From contig JAGCVY010000025.1 of NCBI GenBank assembly GCA_017962105.1, positions 1-37,240 on the forward strand: 37,240 nt of DNA, read 5' to 3'. Positions 23,030 to 31,210 of this stretch are shown here, one piece after another. This DNA is from Lachnospiraceae bacterium (GTDB lineage: Bacteria; Bacillota; Clostridia; Lachnospirales; Lachnospiraceae). Positions within the stretch are counted from its first letter, which is position 1. Every line of letters begins with the position of its first letter. Under the pieces are notes generated by a model, which saw nothing but the letters and a program-made list of their open reading frames with translations, made no database searches and had not been told where the DNA came from. Both the position numbers and the translations under genes were made by a program.

Positions 23030-23091
23030 ATTTTCCGTGAAAAAAACAGCACCAAAAATGACTCATCGAAAGTGAAGGGAGGGCGAACGAT

Positions 23092-23655
23092 ATGCCGGCA
23101 AGCAATTCATGGATTACCCGGATGCTGCATGACCTGCAGACCAGTCCGGATGCCTTCTCGAAATTGTACGAAGAGATGAAGAAACCGTTGTATGTGGTCG
23201 CATACCGCATGGTGCCAAGCCGTGAGGATGCCGAGGATATCGTGCAGGAGGTCTTCGTCAGTCTCCTGCGTGCCGCGGACCTCTCCAGGGTGAAAAACGG
23301 GCGTGCCTATCTGTTTCAGACGGTTCGAAACGAAGCACTGAAACGGATCCGGCTCGGGTCGAAGGAGATTGCCGGGGGCGATTTCGAGAAGCTTAGCAAA
23401 GTAAAGCGCCTCGCAGAGGGCGGTCGGTCCGCACGCGGGGGGAGTGACCTCGACATTGCCCTTGCGGAACTGACGGCCGAGGAGCGTCAAATTGTGGCTC
23501 TTCGCGTCAATGCAGAGCTTGGGTATGCGGAAATTGCGCGCATCACCGGGCTTTCCACGGCAACGGTCTTTCGGAAGTACCGCACGGCAATCCGCAGTCT
23601 GCAGGAGTATTTCGGCAGGGGGCCGGACGGAAAGGAGCATATAGATGAGTCATAA
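23092..23655 (+). CDS. ECF-type RNA polymerase sigma factor
   Basis: The 187-residue protein has sigma region 2 (LYEEMKKPLYVVAYRMVPSREDAEDIVQEVF, near 25-55) and region 4 with the helix-turn-helix LGYAEIARITGLSTATVFRKY (143-163), as in extracytoplasmic-function sigma factors. GAAGGGAGGG precedes ATG 23092. It overlaps the next gene by 11 bases, and that gene is a membrane protein, the usual anti-sigma partner arrangement; the two are probably coexpressed, and an autoregulatory promoter at 23000-23029 may serve both. Confidence 0.9.
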   Translation: MPASNSWITRMLHDLQTSPDAFSKLYEEMKKPLYVVAYRMVPSREDAEDIVQEVFVSLLRAADLSRVKNGRAYLFQTVRNEALKRIRLGSKEIAGGDFEKLSKVKRLAEGGRSARGGSDLDIALAELTAEERQIVALRVNAELGYAEIARITGLSTATVFRKYRTAIRSLQEYFGRGPDGKEHIDES

Positions 23656-25342
23656 GGTAAGTAAACATAAAATCAAAGATATGCTGCGAAACGAGCAGCC
23701 GGAGCCGATGTCGCAGACTGTGGATGAACGGATTCTCAGCGTGGCAGCAGAACATTTTTCGAAGAAGGGTGCTGCCATGTCCGTTTCACCGGGTGACGAC
23801 GGTTACATAACGGAGGGGGTAGCGCAGTCGTCTCGGAGCCGGGTTTGGGAAACTATCGGTGCAGCTGCGATTCTGGTTGGCGTCGTTGCACTGACCATTG
23901 TGATCATCAGCAAGCGGAAACCGGACGGAAAAACTACGGTTCCTGCGGAAAATGACCCTTCTCCGTCAGTTACGACACAACCGACGCCGGGAGAACCATC
24001 CGTGACGCCGACCGGTGATAATGGCGACGCCTGGAATAACCCTTACATGCAGCTGTTTTGGGCAGAGCAGGAACATTGGGAACATGAGAAGGCTGGTGTG
24101 GAAGAGTTCCGCGAAGCAGGCATCGCACAGGGCGTGCTGAGCATTCCGGGAGAATTGAATGCATATTTTTACAATGCCACACCGAAGCAGTTGGAAGAGT
24201 TAACCGGTGTTCGGATTTTCAAACTCGGTGGCACGCATTCCGGAAGCTATGAGTATCTGATGTATGAGGGTGAAGTATTTGTCGCCTGCGATGCCTTGGG
24301 GGATGCCGGCGTGTGCCAGATTGCCGTGGCGGATCTGAACGAGGACGGTTACAAGGAAGTGTACTATACAAGCCTGTCCGGAAGCGGAATCACCTCGATT
24401 GCAATCCATTGCTTTGACACGGCGACGAAGAAGGTTTACCAGCTCCTGTATCGGGTGGATTCTGTGGTATGGAATGAGAGTGATGTTCCGGAAAGACCGA
24501 CGCCGGGGCTTATCTTCGGTGGCGGCGGAAGGACGGAGATTGGATTGTGGGAGGCGAATTCAGCGTATAACATGTCCTGTGGCAAGATTGAGTTTAAGGA
24601 CGGAGAACCGCGGTGTGAATTCTTGCGCGATCCGTGGGCCTTACCGGAAGATCCGGGAAACGTCGAAAGCATTGAATCAGGAACCGATCTGGTTCTTCTT
24701 TGGGCGGAGAATGCAGATTCTGAGCATGCTGCGGACGGAGTGGAGGAATTCCGCTCAGCGGCAACGGACCAGGGGCTGTTGACGAATGCTTTTGCACAAC
24801 AGGCAGAGTATTACAACGCTGCTCCGAAACAACTGGAGGAACTTACCGGGGTGACTTTCTTTAAGCGTAAGGATTCGAACAAAACCTTTGACTACCTGAT
24901 GTATGAGGGGACCGTATACGAAGCGTGTCCGAGTACCGGGGATGTCGGAGTGTGTCAGATTGCAGTGGCGGATCTGAACCGTGATGGGAAGCCGGAAGTG
25001 TACTTTACAAGCTTGAGCGGAAGCGGGATGACAACATTTGCAATCCACTATTTTGATACAGCGACACGGAAAATGGGCGAGCTTCTTCGGCACCAGAATA
25101 TTGAATCATACAATGAGAGCTTTGTCCCGGAACGGCGGGAACCGCAGGTCTTCTTCGCAAAGGGTTATATAGGCGGGATCGGACTGGGTGACAGCGGTCC
25201 GATGTCCTCCTGGTGGGGGTGGATCACTTACAACGGTGATGAACCGGTCTGCAAAGCAAGTACGGAAACCTGGAGTGAAAAAAGCCGGCGCGAGCAGGAG
25301 CACTCAAAACAGCAGGACACCTCGGACAAGATAACCGAATAG
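23645..25342 (+). CDS. membrane anti-sigma-like protein with duplicated external domain
   Basis: The 565-residue protein has a cytoplasmic N-terminus of about 68 residues, one membrane helix (69-89, IGAAAILVGVVALTIVII), a Pro/Thr-rich stalk (about 93-130), then two copies of an external domain (about 137-340 and 349-545). Each copy contains WAE...GVEEFR, a YNATPKQLEELTGV-type phrase, YLMYEGxVxxAC, GVCQIAVADLN(E/R)DGxxEVYxTSLSGSG and FDTATxK; the DLNEDG phrase is like calcium-binding FG-GAP repeats. The N-terminal and helix layout suggest a membrane-held anti-sigma factor for the sigma gene it overlaps; the external domains would be the sensor. I recognise no named family for the external domain. 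Confidence 0.75.
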   Translation: MSHKVSKHKIKDMLRNEQPEPMSQTVDERILSVAAEHFSKKGAAMSVSPGDDGYITEGVAQSSRSRVWETIGAAAILVGVVALTIVIISKRKPDGKTTVPAENDPSPSVTTQPTPGEPSVTPTGDNGDAWNNPYMQLFWAEQEHWEHEKAGVEEFREAGIAQGVLSIPGELNAYFYNATPKQLEELTGVRIFKLGGTHSGSYEYLMYEGEVFVACDALGDAGVCQIAVADLNEDGYKEVYYTSLSGSGITSIAIHCFDTATKKVYQLLYRVDSVVWNESDVPERPTPGLIFGGGGRTEIGLWEANSAYNMSCGKIEFKDGEPRCEFLRDPWALPEDPGNVESIESGTDLVLLWAENADSEHAADGVEEFRSAATDQGLLTNAFAQQAEYYNAAPKQLEELTGVTFFKRKDSNKTFDYLMYEGTVYEACPSTGDVGVCQIAVADLNRDGKPEVYFTSLSGSGMTTFAIHYFDTATRKMGELLRHQNIESYNESFVPERREPQVFFAKGYIGGIGLGDSGPMSSWWGWITYNGDEPVCKASTETWSEKSRREQEHSKQQDTSDKITE

Positions 25343-25366
25343 AAAAACATATTGAATGTCTGACAT

Positions 25367-25414
25367 GGGGCGGCCACACCGGCGATTTTTATCGCTGTGC
25401 GGCTGCCCCTTTCT
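25367..25414 (+). terminator. terminator after the anti-sigma-like gene
   Basis: GGGGC near 25367 and GCCCC near 25405 close an imperfect stem with inner pairing (GCGAT/ATCGC) and loop TTTT, followed by TTTCT. It ends the sigma/anti-sigma unit. Confidence 0.65.
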
Positions 25415-25500
25415 AATGCATCGGCTATTCGTCATAATTGTGTCAAAAATACCTTAAATTTTCTGAAAACATATTCTTTGTGTGAATGAAAAAAAGGTCT

Positions 25501-25521
25501 TGACAAAGGGACCATTTGTCA
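25501..25521. promoter_or_regulatory. palindrome TGACAA-N9-TTGTCA
   Basis: TGACAAAGGG-A-CCATTTGTCA is a near-perfect palindrome (one mismatched pair) of the operator type. The TTGACA it overlaps would make a good -35 box, but no matching -10 follows. Confidence 0.5.
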
Positions 25522-25534
25522 CCTTGCACAAACT

Positions 25535-25669
25535 TTATCAAAAAATGTATAGTGCATAAAATCGAAAAAAGTTGATAGATTTTACTCAGAGGCAGTTATC
25601 CACTGTGAAAAAAGTGTGAAAAGAGGGCGATTTTATGGCTTATCAAACAAGTTATCAACTTTATCCACT
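25535..25669. other. cluster of DnaA-box-like sites in AT-rich DNA
   Basis: TTATCCACT occurs at 25596-25604 and 25661-25669 (one mismatch from TTATCCACA), with TTATCAACT at 25652-25660, TTATCAAAC at 25640-25648, TTATCAAAA at 25535-25543 and a reverse CTATCAAC-like site near 25571. The three at 25640, 25652 and 25661 are in close direct array. The surrounding 400 bases are far more AT-rich than the flanks. DnaA-box clusters occur at oriC, but dnaA and dnaN are not here, so this could be a DnaA titration or regulation site or sites for another protein. Confidence 0.4.
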
Positions 25670-25776
25670 TTTTCTTTCAACTTTTGTAGTACAATCACAC
25701 AACTTCTGAAATCGAAAGTTTGTTTTGTTGGAAACACCAAAAATGCACAAAGCACCACTAATATGAATTGTCTGCT

Positions 25777-25793
25777 TGACAAACAAATTGTCA
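25777..25793. promoter_or_regulatory. palindrome TGACAA-N5-TTGTCA
   Basis: TGACAA and TTGTCA half-sites with a 5-base gap, flanked by outer ATTGTC and GACAAT arms (about 25767-25799). Half-sites equal those of the 25501-25521 palindrome, but spacing differs. Confidence 0.5.
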
Positions 25794-25909
25794 GACAATA
25801 ACGGTATATTGATTTAAATTGCAAACAAATCAGAACAAGCTGGTTTGAGGGGTGAATTGTTCATTTAGTCTGGATTATCAAATTGGATTTCACCCGATCG
25901 GATTAGTCG

Positions 25910-25963
25910 GTAATGATAGATTGGGCCAGCCGACGAACCTGTAATGATAGATTTGGCCAGCCG
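25910..25963. repeat. two copies of a 23-bp direct repeat
   Basis: GTAATGATAGATTnGGCCAGCCG is found at 25910-25932 and 25941-25963, differing at one base. They lead into the hairpin-rich part of the intergenic region. Confidence 0.75.
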
Positions 25964-25994
25964 GAAGGGCTGGCGGTGAACCTTTATATTCGTC

Positions 25995-26220
25995 GTGCAC
26001 CGCCTGACAGCCCACTTTCTCCGTGGGGCGGTGCGCAACTTGGGGTTATATTGAGCTTCAAGCTCCCGCGCACCGCCGGAAACCTGATTTTGGCTTCCGG
26101 GCGGTGCGTTTGTGTGGTAAAGAGCCCGCTTTTTTCGGAATGGCACCGCCTGAGGGAAAAAGTGGGCTTCCGGGCGGTACGGCATGCGCAACACCGGCGG
26201 GAGGACACCGCCGGGGAGGC
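25995..26220. repeat. three GCACCGCC/GGCGGTGC hairpin units (REP-like)
   Basis: GCACCGCC at 25997-26004, 26070-26077 and 26143-26150 pairs with GGCGGTGC (26027-26034, 26100-26107) or GGCGGTAC (26173-26180). The left arms are spaced exactly 73 bases apart, so the array has a regular period; the second unit is extended by GGAA/TTCC. Inner sequences (CCCACTTT, AGTGGGC) are also shared. No transposase is nearby. This is like a cluster of repetitive extragenic palindromes or a decayed non-autonomous element. Confidence 0.7.
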
Positions 26221-26323
26221 AAAACGGACTGGCGGATAGTGCGCAGACGCGCCCTGCCCGCCATACCCTTTCGCCGCTTGCCATCCGCCATGCCCGCCAC
26301 ACCCCTCTGCCCGCCGAAAAACA

Positions 26324-26352
26324 TTGCTTTTCCGCATAAAATATGGTACACT
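26324..26352 (+). promoter_or_regulatory. promoter of secA
   Basis: TTGCTT (26324-26329), 17-base spacer, TACACT (26347-26352), about 60 bases upstream of secA. Confidence 0.75.
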
Positions 26353-26412
26353 GATTTGGAATGTGGGCTTAAATCGGCAGGTGCCGAAAAACCTGCCCGA
26401 CAGGAGGACGAA

Positions 26413-29064
26413 ATGAGCATAATCGAGAAGATATTCGGAACGCACAGCGAGCATGAATTAAAGCGGATCCGACCTATCGTGGATAAGATTGAAGCACTGG
26501 AGCCGGAGTGGGAAAAACTCACGGATGAAGAGCTTCGCGGGAAGACCGAAGAGTTTAAGAAAAAACTGGCGGACGGCGAAACCCTCGACGACATTTTGGT
26601 AGAGGCGTATGCCACGGTGCGTGAGGCGGCGAAGAGAACCCTCGGACAGCGCGCGTTCCGCGTACAGCTGATCGGCGGCGTCGTGCTGCATCAGGGCCGT
26701 ATCGCCGAGATGAGAACCGGTGAAGGTAAGACGTTGGTGTCCACCTTCCCCGTATACCTGAATGCATTGACCGGCAACGGCGTTCATGTCGTCACCGTCA
26801 ACGACTACCTGGCAAAACGTGACTCGGAGTGGATGGGACAGGTGCACCGGTTCCTCGGACTCACGGTGGGTTGTATCCTGAACAGCATGGAGAGCGATGA
26901 GCGCCGCGCTGCTTACGCCTGCGACATCACTTACGGAACCAACAACGAGTTCGGTTTCGATTATCTTCGTGACAACATGGTGAAATACAAGGAGAACCTT
27001 GTCATGCGCGGACTTCCCTTCGCGGTCATCGATGAGGTCGACTCCGTTTTGATCGATGAGGCGAGAACCCCGCTCATCATTTCCGGACAGAGCGGTAAGT
27101 CAACCAAGCTTTACGAGATGTGCGATATCCTTGCATGCCAGCTGAAGAAGGGTTCCGAGACGGAAGTTTCCAAGATGGACATGATCATGGGTGAGACGGC
27201 CAAGGAGACCGGAGACTTCGTCGTCGATGAGAAGGACCGCAACGTCAACCTGACGGAAGAAGGTGTCCGCAAGGTGGAGCAGTTCTTCCGCATCGAGAAC
27301 CTTGCCGATCCGGAGAACCTGGAGATCCAGCACAACATCAACCTCGCCCTGAAGGCACACAACCTCTTCAAGCGTGACCACGACTACGTGGTACAGGATG
27401 ATCAGGTCCTGATCGTCGATGACTTCACGGGACGTATCCTTCCCGGCCGCCGCTACAGCGACGGTCTGCACCAGGCGATCGAGGCGAAGGAGCATGTGAA
27501 GGTGAAGCGCGAGAGCAAGACCCTTGCCACCATCACGTTCCAGAACTTCTTCAACAAGTACGAGAAGAAGTGCGGTATGACCGGTACCGCCCTTACAGAG
27601 GAAAATGAGTTCCGCCAGATTTACGGCATGGACGTTGTGGCGATCCCGACCAACAAGCCGATCGCCCGTATCGACCATGAGGATGCGGTGTACCGCACCA
27701 AGCAGGAAAAGCTGAACGCCATCGTCGAGGCGGTTGCCGAGGCCCATGAGAAGGGACAGCCCGTTCTGGTCGGTACGATCACAATCGAGGCGTCGGAGAC
27801 CGTCAGCGCAATGCTTCGCAAGAAGAACATTCCTCATCAGGTGCTGAATGCGAAGTTCCATGAGATGGAGGCGGAGATCATCGCCGAGGCAGGTAAGAAG
27901 GGCGCCGTCACCATCGCAACCAACATGGCCGGCCGTGGTACCGATATCCGGCTTGGCGGACATGTTGAGATCCCCGAGGATGCCGATCCCGCGAAGCGCG
28001 AGGCCATGATGGCAGAGGCGGAAGCGAGGGCGGATGAGATCCGTGCACTCGGCGGTCTGAAGATCATCGGTACCGAGCGGCATGAGTCCCGCCGTATCGA
28101 TAACCAGCTGCGAGGCCGTGCCGGACGTCAGGGCGATCCCGGTGAGTCGAGATTCTATATCTCCCTCGAGGACGATCTGATGCGTCTCTTCGGTTCGGAG
28201 CGTATGATGGGCCTGTTCAAGACCCTCGGCCTTACGGACGGTGCGGAGATCCATCACCGCATGCTTTCCAGCGTGATCGAGAAAGCACAGAAGAGAATTG
28301 AGGATAACAACTTCGGAATCCGTAAGAATTTGCTGGAGTATGACCGTGTGAACAACGAGCAGCGCGAGATTATTTACGAGGAGCGCCGCCGCGTGCTCGA
28401 CGGCGAGAACATGCGCGAGTACGTGCTCAAGATGGCCCGCAACACCGTCGACCGCATCGTGAGCAACCATATCGGCGACGATGCGTATCCGGAGCAGTGG
28501 GATATGGCTCAGCTCAACGAGGATCTCCATCAGATTGTTCCGTTGGAGCCCATCGTGCTGGATGAGCAGCAGCTCAAGCACGGAAAGAAGAGCGACATCA
28601 TTGAGATGGTGGAGAAGGAAACCCTCGCTCTTTACGAGGAGAAGGAGAAGACCCTCTTCCCGATGGTCGAGCAGTTCCGCGAGGCGGAGCGCATCATCCT
28701 TTTGAACTCCATCGACCGCCATTGGATGAACCACATCGACGACATGGACCAGCTCCGTCAGGGTATCGGCCTGCAGTCCTACGGACAGCGAGACCCTGTA
28801 CAGGAGTACAAGTTCCAGGGCTACGAGATGTTCGAGAATATGATCAATTCCATCAGCGAGGACACCGTGCGCGTTCTTATGAACCTGCATGTGGAGCAGC
28901 GCGTGGAGCGTGACGAGGGCGCGAAGATCACCGGAACGAACCGTGACGACACGGTTGCGAAGGCACCGATCCGCCGTGCTTCGAAGAAGATCCAGCCCAA
29001 CGATCCGTGCCCTTGCGGTTCGGGTAAGAAATACAAGTTCTGCCATATGAAGACGGGATTCTGA
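26413..29064 (+). CDS. secA: protein translocase ATPase SecA
   Basis: The 883-residue protein is complete SecA, the ATPase that pushes preproteins through SecYEG. Walker [11 protein letters not shown] is near residues 98-107, Walker [15 protein letters not shown] near 204-217, the second ATP fold with [10 protein letters not shown] near 503-512, and the C-terminal SEC-C zinc motif [13 protein letters not shown] near 866-878. AGGAGG at 26402-26407 precedes ATG 26413. It is alone in its unit as far as seen; the next gene follows 49 bases later. Confidence 0.97.
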   Translation: MSIIEKIFGTHSEHELKRIRPIVDKIEALEPEWEKLTDEELRGKTEEFKKKLADGETLDDILVEAYATVREAAKRTLGQRAFRVQLIGGVVLHQGRIAEMRTGEGKTLVSTFPVYLNALTGNGVHVVTVNDYLAKRDSEWMGQVHRFLGLTVGCILNSMESDERRAAYACDITYGTNNEFGFDYLRDNMVKYKENLVMRGLPFAVIDEVDSVLIDEARTPLIISGQSGKSTKLYEMCDILACQLKKGSETEVSKMDMIMGETAKETGDFVVDEKDRNVNLTEEGVRKVEQFFRIENLADPENLEIQHNINLALKAHNLFKRDHDYVVQDDQVLIVDDFTGRILPGRRYSDGLHQAIEAKEHVKVKRESKTLATITFQNFFNKYEKKCGMTGTALTEENEFRQIYGMDVVAIPTNKPIARIDHEDAVYRTKQEKLNAIVEAVAEAHEKGQPVLVGTITIEASETVSAMLRKKNIPHQVLNAKFHEMEAEIIAEAGKKGAVTIATNMAGRGTDIRLGGHVEIPEDADPAKREAMMAEAEARADEIRALGGLKIIGTERHESRRIDNQLRGRAGRQGDPGESRFYISLEDDLMRLFGSERMMGLFKTLGLTDGAEIHHRMLSSVIEKAQKRIEDNNFGIRKNLLEYDRVNNEQREIIYEERRRVLDGENMREYVLKMARNTVDRIVSNHIGDDAYPEQWDMAQLNEDLHQIVPLEPIVLDEQQLKHGKKSDIIEMVEKETLALYEEKEKTLFPMVEQFREAERIILLNSIDRHWMNHIDDMDQLRQGIGLQSYGQRDPVQEYKFQGYEMFENMINSISEDTVRVLMNLHVEQRVERDEGAKITGTNRDDTVAKAPIRRASKKIQPNDPCPCGSGKKYKFCHMKTGF

Positions 29065-29113
29065 TGTAACAGCTCGCCACGGGAGCGGTACTGCCGCAGA
29101 AAGGAAACGGAAC

Positions 29114-30004
29114 ATGAACACGGACGCCAAGAACAGAATTGTCAAGGGTTTGGCAGGTGCGTTTGCACTCACGATGCTGATTACCGGAGCGGTAATCCTG
29201 TTTCTGTCGAGGAACAATATCCGCGATCTTCTCGCGTCGGGCAAGGAAGCCCAGCCGGCGGAGAAGGTGGAGTTCGGGGAGCTTGAGCCCGGCGACCGTG
29301 TCACCATGGATGTCGTGACTTCTGTGGGATATTTCATGTCGATTCACGAATCCTCGTACTCGAAGTCGAAGACCACGCGGTATTACCTGATCCCGGTTTT
29401 CGATGATGTTGAGGCCGGAACCTACTCGCACCTGATCATTGTCGCGAAATCCGGCAACTTTACCAAGCTTGACGAGGCGACGAAGCAGTACGAGAACTTC
29501 TTAAATGGCACGACGGTGATCACCGACGATGATCCCTTCGCAAAATACAAAAACAAGTACGGAACGCCCTCGACGATGCCGACGGAGAAACTCTACACCG
29601 TGGACGGCCGCGTGGCGGAGCTGACCTCGAAGGAACTGGGGTTCCTCAAGGAATTTTTCGACAAGGCAGGTCTGCAGTACAACCGCTATGTTCAGCCGGT
29701 TGTGATCAAGCCTCTGCCGGATGATAAGGAGAAGAGCACCACCAAGGTGATGATCGGCGGAAGCATTTTCTGCCTTCTGGCCGGTATCATTCTCGGGATC
29801 GTAGCGCTCACGTACGGCAGAAAGAAAAGTCCGGCCGCTGTGACGCCCCCGGTAATTACGCAGGAGCAGCAGGCTCAGATGGTGCAGGCCCAGCAGTGGC
29901 AGGCACAGCAGGCGCAGCAGCAGATGCAGTGGCAGGCACAGCAACAAGCGCAGTGGCAGGCCCGGCAGACACAACAGCAGGATCAGAATCCGCCGCAGCA
30001 GTAA
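29114..30004 (+). CDS. two-helix membrane protein with Gln-rich tail
   Basis: The 296-residue protein has a membrane helix at about 12-32, an external domain (about 50-215), a second helix near 217-237 (GGSIFCLLAGIILGIVALTYG), and a cytoplasmic tail from about 253 that is almost wholly Gln, Ala, Trp and Met in QAQQWQAQQ-type repeats. I recognise no named family; such small two-helix proteins occur beside prfB in Lachnospiraceae. AAGGAAACGGAAC precedes ATG 29114. It lies between secA and prfB with short gaps, so it may be cotranscribed with either. The tail could be a soft protein-binding or aggregation-prone segment, an inference. Confidence 0.7.
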   Translation: MNTDAKNRIVKGLAGAFALTMLITGAVILFLSRNNIRDLLASGKEAQPAEKVEFGELEPGDRVTMDVVTSVGYFMSIHESSYSKSKTTRYYLIPVFDDVEAGTYSHLIIVAKSGNFTKLDEATKQYENFLNGTTVITDDDPFAKYKNKYGTPSTMPTEKLYTVDGRVAELTSKELGFLKEFFDKAGLQYNRYVQPVVIKPLPDDKEKSTTKVMIGGSIFCLLAGIILGIVALTYGRKKSPAAVTPPVITQEQQAQMVQAQQWQAQQAQQQMQWQAQQQAQWQARQTQQQDQNPPQQ

Positions 30005-30076
30005 TTGCGTTCCGGCGGACAGGAAATACAGAAAGGAACGGTTCTCCGGTTATGAGCGGAGGGCCGCGGAGACATT

Positions 30077-31198
30077 ATGATTGAATTGGATGAAGCAAAA
30101 TTCACGCTCCAGGGTTATAAGGAGATGCTCTCGGAAGTAGGGGCGTCCCTGGATCTTACCAACAAGGAGCGCAAGATCGAGGAGCTCTCGGGACTTCTGG
30201 AGTCCCCGGGGTTCTGGGATAACGCGGACCGCGCACAGGCGGCAACGCGGGAGCTCAACGAGCTCAAGACTACGGTGGACGGATACCGCAAGCTGGAGCG
30301 GCAGTACACCGACATTTTGGATCTGATCGAGATGGGTAACGAGGAAAATGATCCCGAGATCGTGCCGGAGATCCAGGCCGACCTCGCGTCGTTTATTGAG
30401 GAGCTGGAGGCGCTTCGCCTTGACACGCTCCTTTCCTCGCCTTATGACAAGGAAAATGCGATCCTCACCCTCCACGCGGGCGCCGGCGGAACGGAGAGCT
30501 GCGACTGGGCGGGAATGCTGTATCGCATGTATCAGAAATGGGCGCAGAAGAAGGGCTTCGGCTTTGAGCTTCTCGACTATCAGGACGGCGATGAGGCCGG
30601 TATCAAGTCGGCGACGTTCCAGATCAACGGACACAACGCTTACGGTTATCTGAAGTCCGAGCACGGCGTGCACCGCCTGGTGCGCATCAGCCCCTTCAAT
30701 GCGGTGGGCAAGCGCCAGACCTCCTTCGTTTCCTGCGACGTCATGCCGGATATCGAGGAGGACCTCGACGTGGAGATCAACGAGAAGGATATCCGCATCG
30801 ATACCTACCACTCCAGCGGCGCCGGCGGACAGCATATCAACAAGACATCGTCCGCCATCCGTATCACCCATTTTCCGACCGGTATCGTTGTGCAGTGTCA
30901 GAACGAGCGGTCGCAGCTGCAGAACAAGACCAAGGCCATGCAGATGTTGAAGGCAAAGCTGTTCATCCTCAAGCAGGAGGAGCAGCTGAACAAGGAGTCG
31001 GGTATCCGCGGCGAGCAGAAGGACATCAACTTCGGAAGCCAGATCCGCTCGTACGTTCTGCAGCCCTACACCCTTGTGAAGGACACGAGAACCCAGGTGG
31101 AAGTCGGCAACGCGCAGAGCGTTCTCGACGGCAACCTCGACCCGTTCATCAACGGATATCTCAAGTGGATGGCCAAAAAGCCGGAGGCGGAGGCGTAA
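30077..31198 (+). CDS. prfB: peptide chain release factor 2
   Basis: The 373-residue protein is RF2: it reads UGA and UAA stops and frees the finished peptide. The stop-recognition phrase ISPFNA (SPF is typical of RF2) lies near 209-214, and the catalytic SSGAGGQHINKT contains the GGQ motif near 251-253. The frame is continuous from ATG 30077; where most prfB genes have a TGA-bearing +1 frameshift site near codon 25, this one reads AGGGGCGTCCCTGGATCTT with no stop. It heads the apparent operon with uvrB, 12 bases downstream. The ribosome site is weak (AGCGGAGGGCCGCGG, about 15 bases ahead). Confidence 0.95.
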   Translation: MIELDEAKFTLQGYKEMLSEVGASLDLTNKERKIEELSGLLESPGFWDNADRAQAATRELNELKTTVDGYRKLERQYTDILDLIEMGNEENDPEIVPEIQADLASFIEELEALRLDTLLSSPYDKENAILTLHAGAGGTESCDWAGMLYRMYQKWAQKKGFGFELLDYQDGDEAGIKSATFQINGHNAYGYLKSEHGVHRLVRISPFNAVGKRQTSFVSCDVMPDIEEDLDVEINEKDIRIDTYHSSGAGGQHINKTSSAIRITHFPTGIVVQCQNERSQLQNKTKAMQMLKAKLFILKQEEQLNKESGIRGEQKDINFGSQIRSYVLQPYTLVKDTRTQVEVGNAQSVLDGNLDPFINGYLKWMAKKPEAEA

Positions 31199-31210
31199 AC
31201 CGCTAACGTT

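Larger units (their letters stand above)
25415..26323. other. gene-free 0.9-kb stretch before secA
   Basis: No coding sequence with a ribosome site is visible. The left part (to about 25870) is AT-rich with the DnaA-box-like cluster and two palindromes; the right part (25910-26320) is GC-rich with direct repeats and three hairpins. The secA frame stays open back to 26023, but the ribosome site, signal and homology start at 26413, so the upstream frame is not coding. Confidence 0.7.

Noticed and set aside
25995..26220. CRISPR array
   Set aside because: The regular 73-base period comes from large palindromic units with similar interiors, not identical repeats with varied spacers.
26023..26412. 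N-terminal extension of secA
   Set aside because: The frame is open but has no ribosome site, its translation is not SecA-like and it covers hairpin repeats and the promoter; SecA starts at 26413 behind AGGAGG.
27100..29337. 745-codon open frame on the minus strand
   Set aside because: It is the shadow of secA produced by GC-rich codon bias; no homology-like motif or ribosome site.
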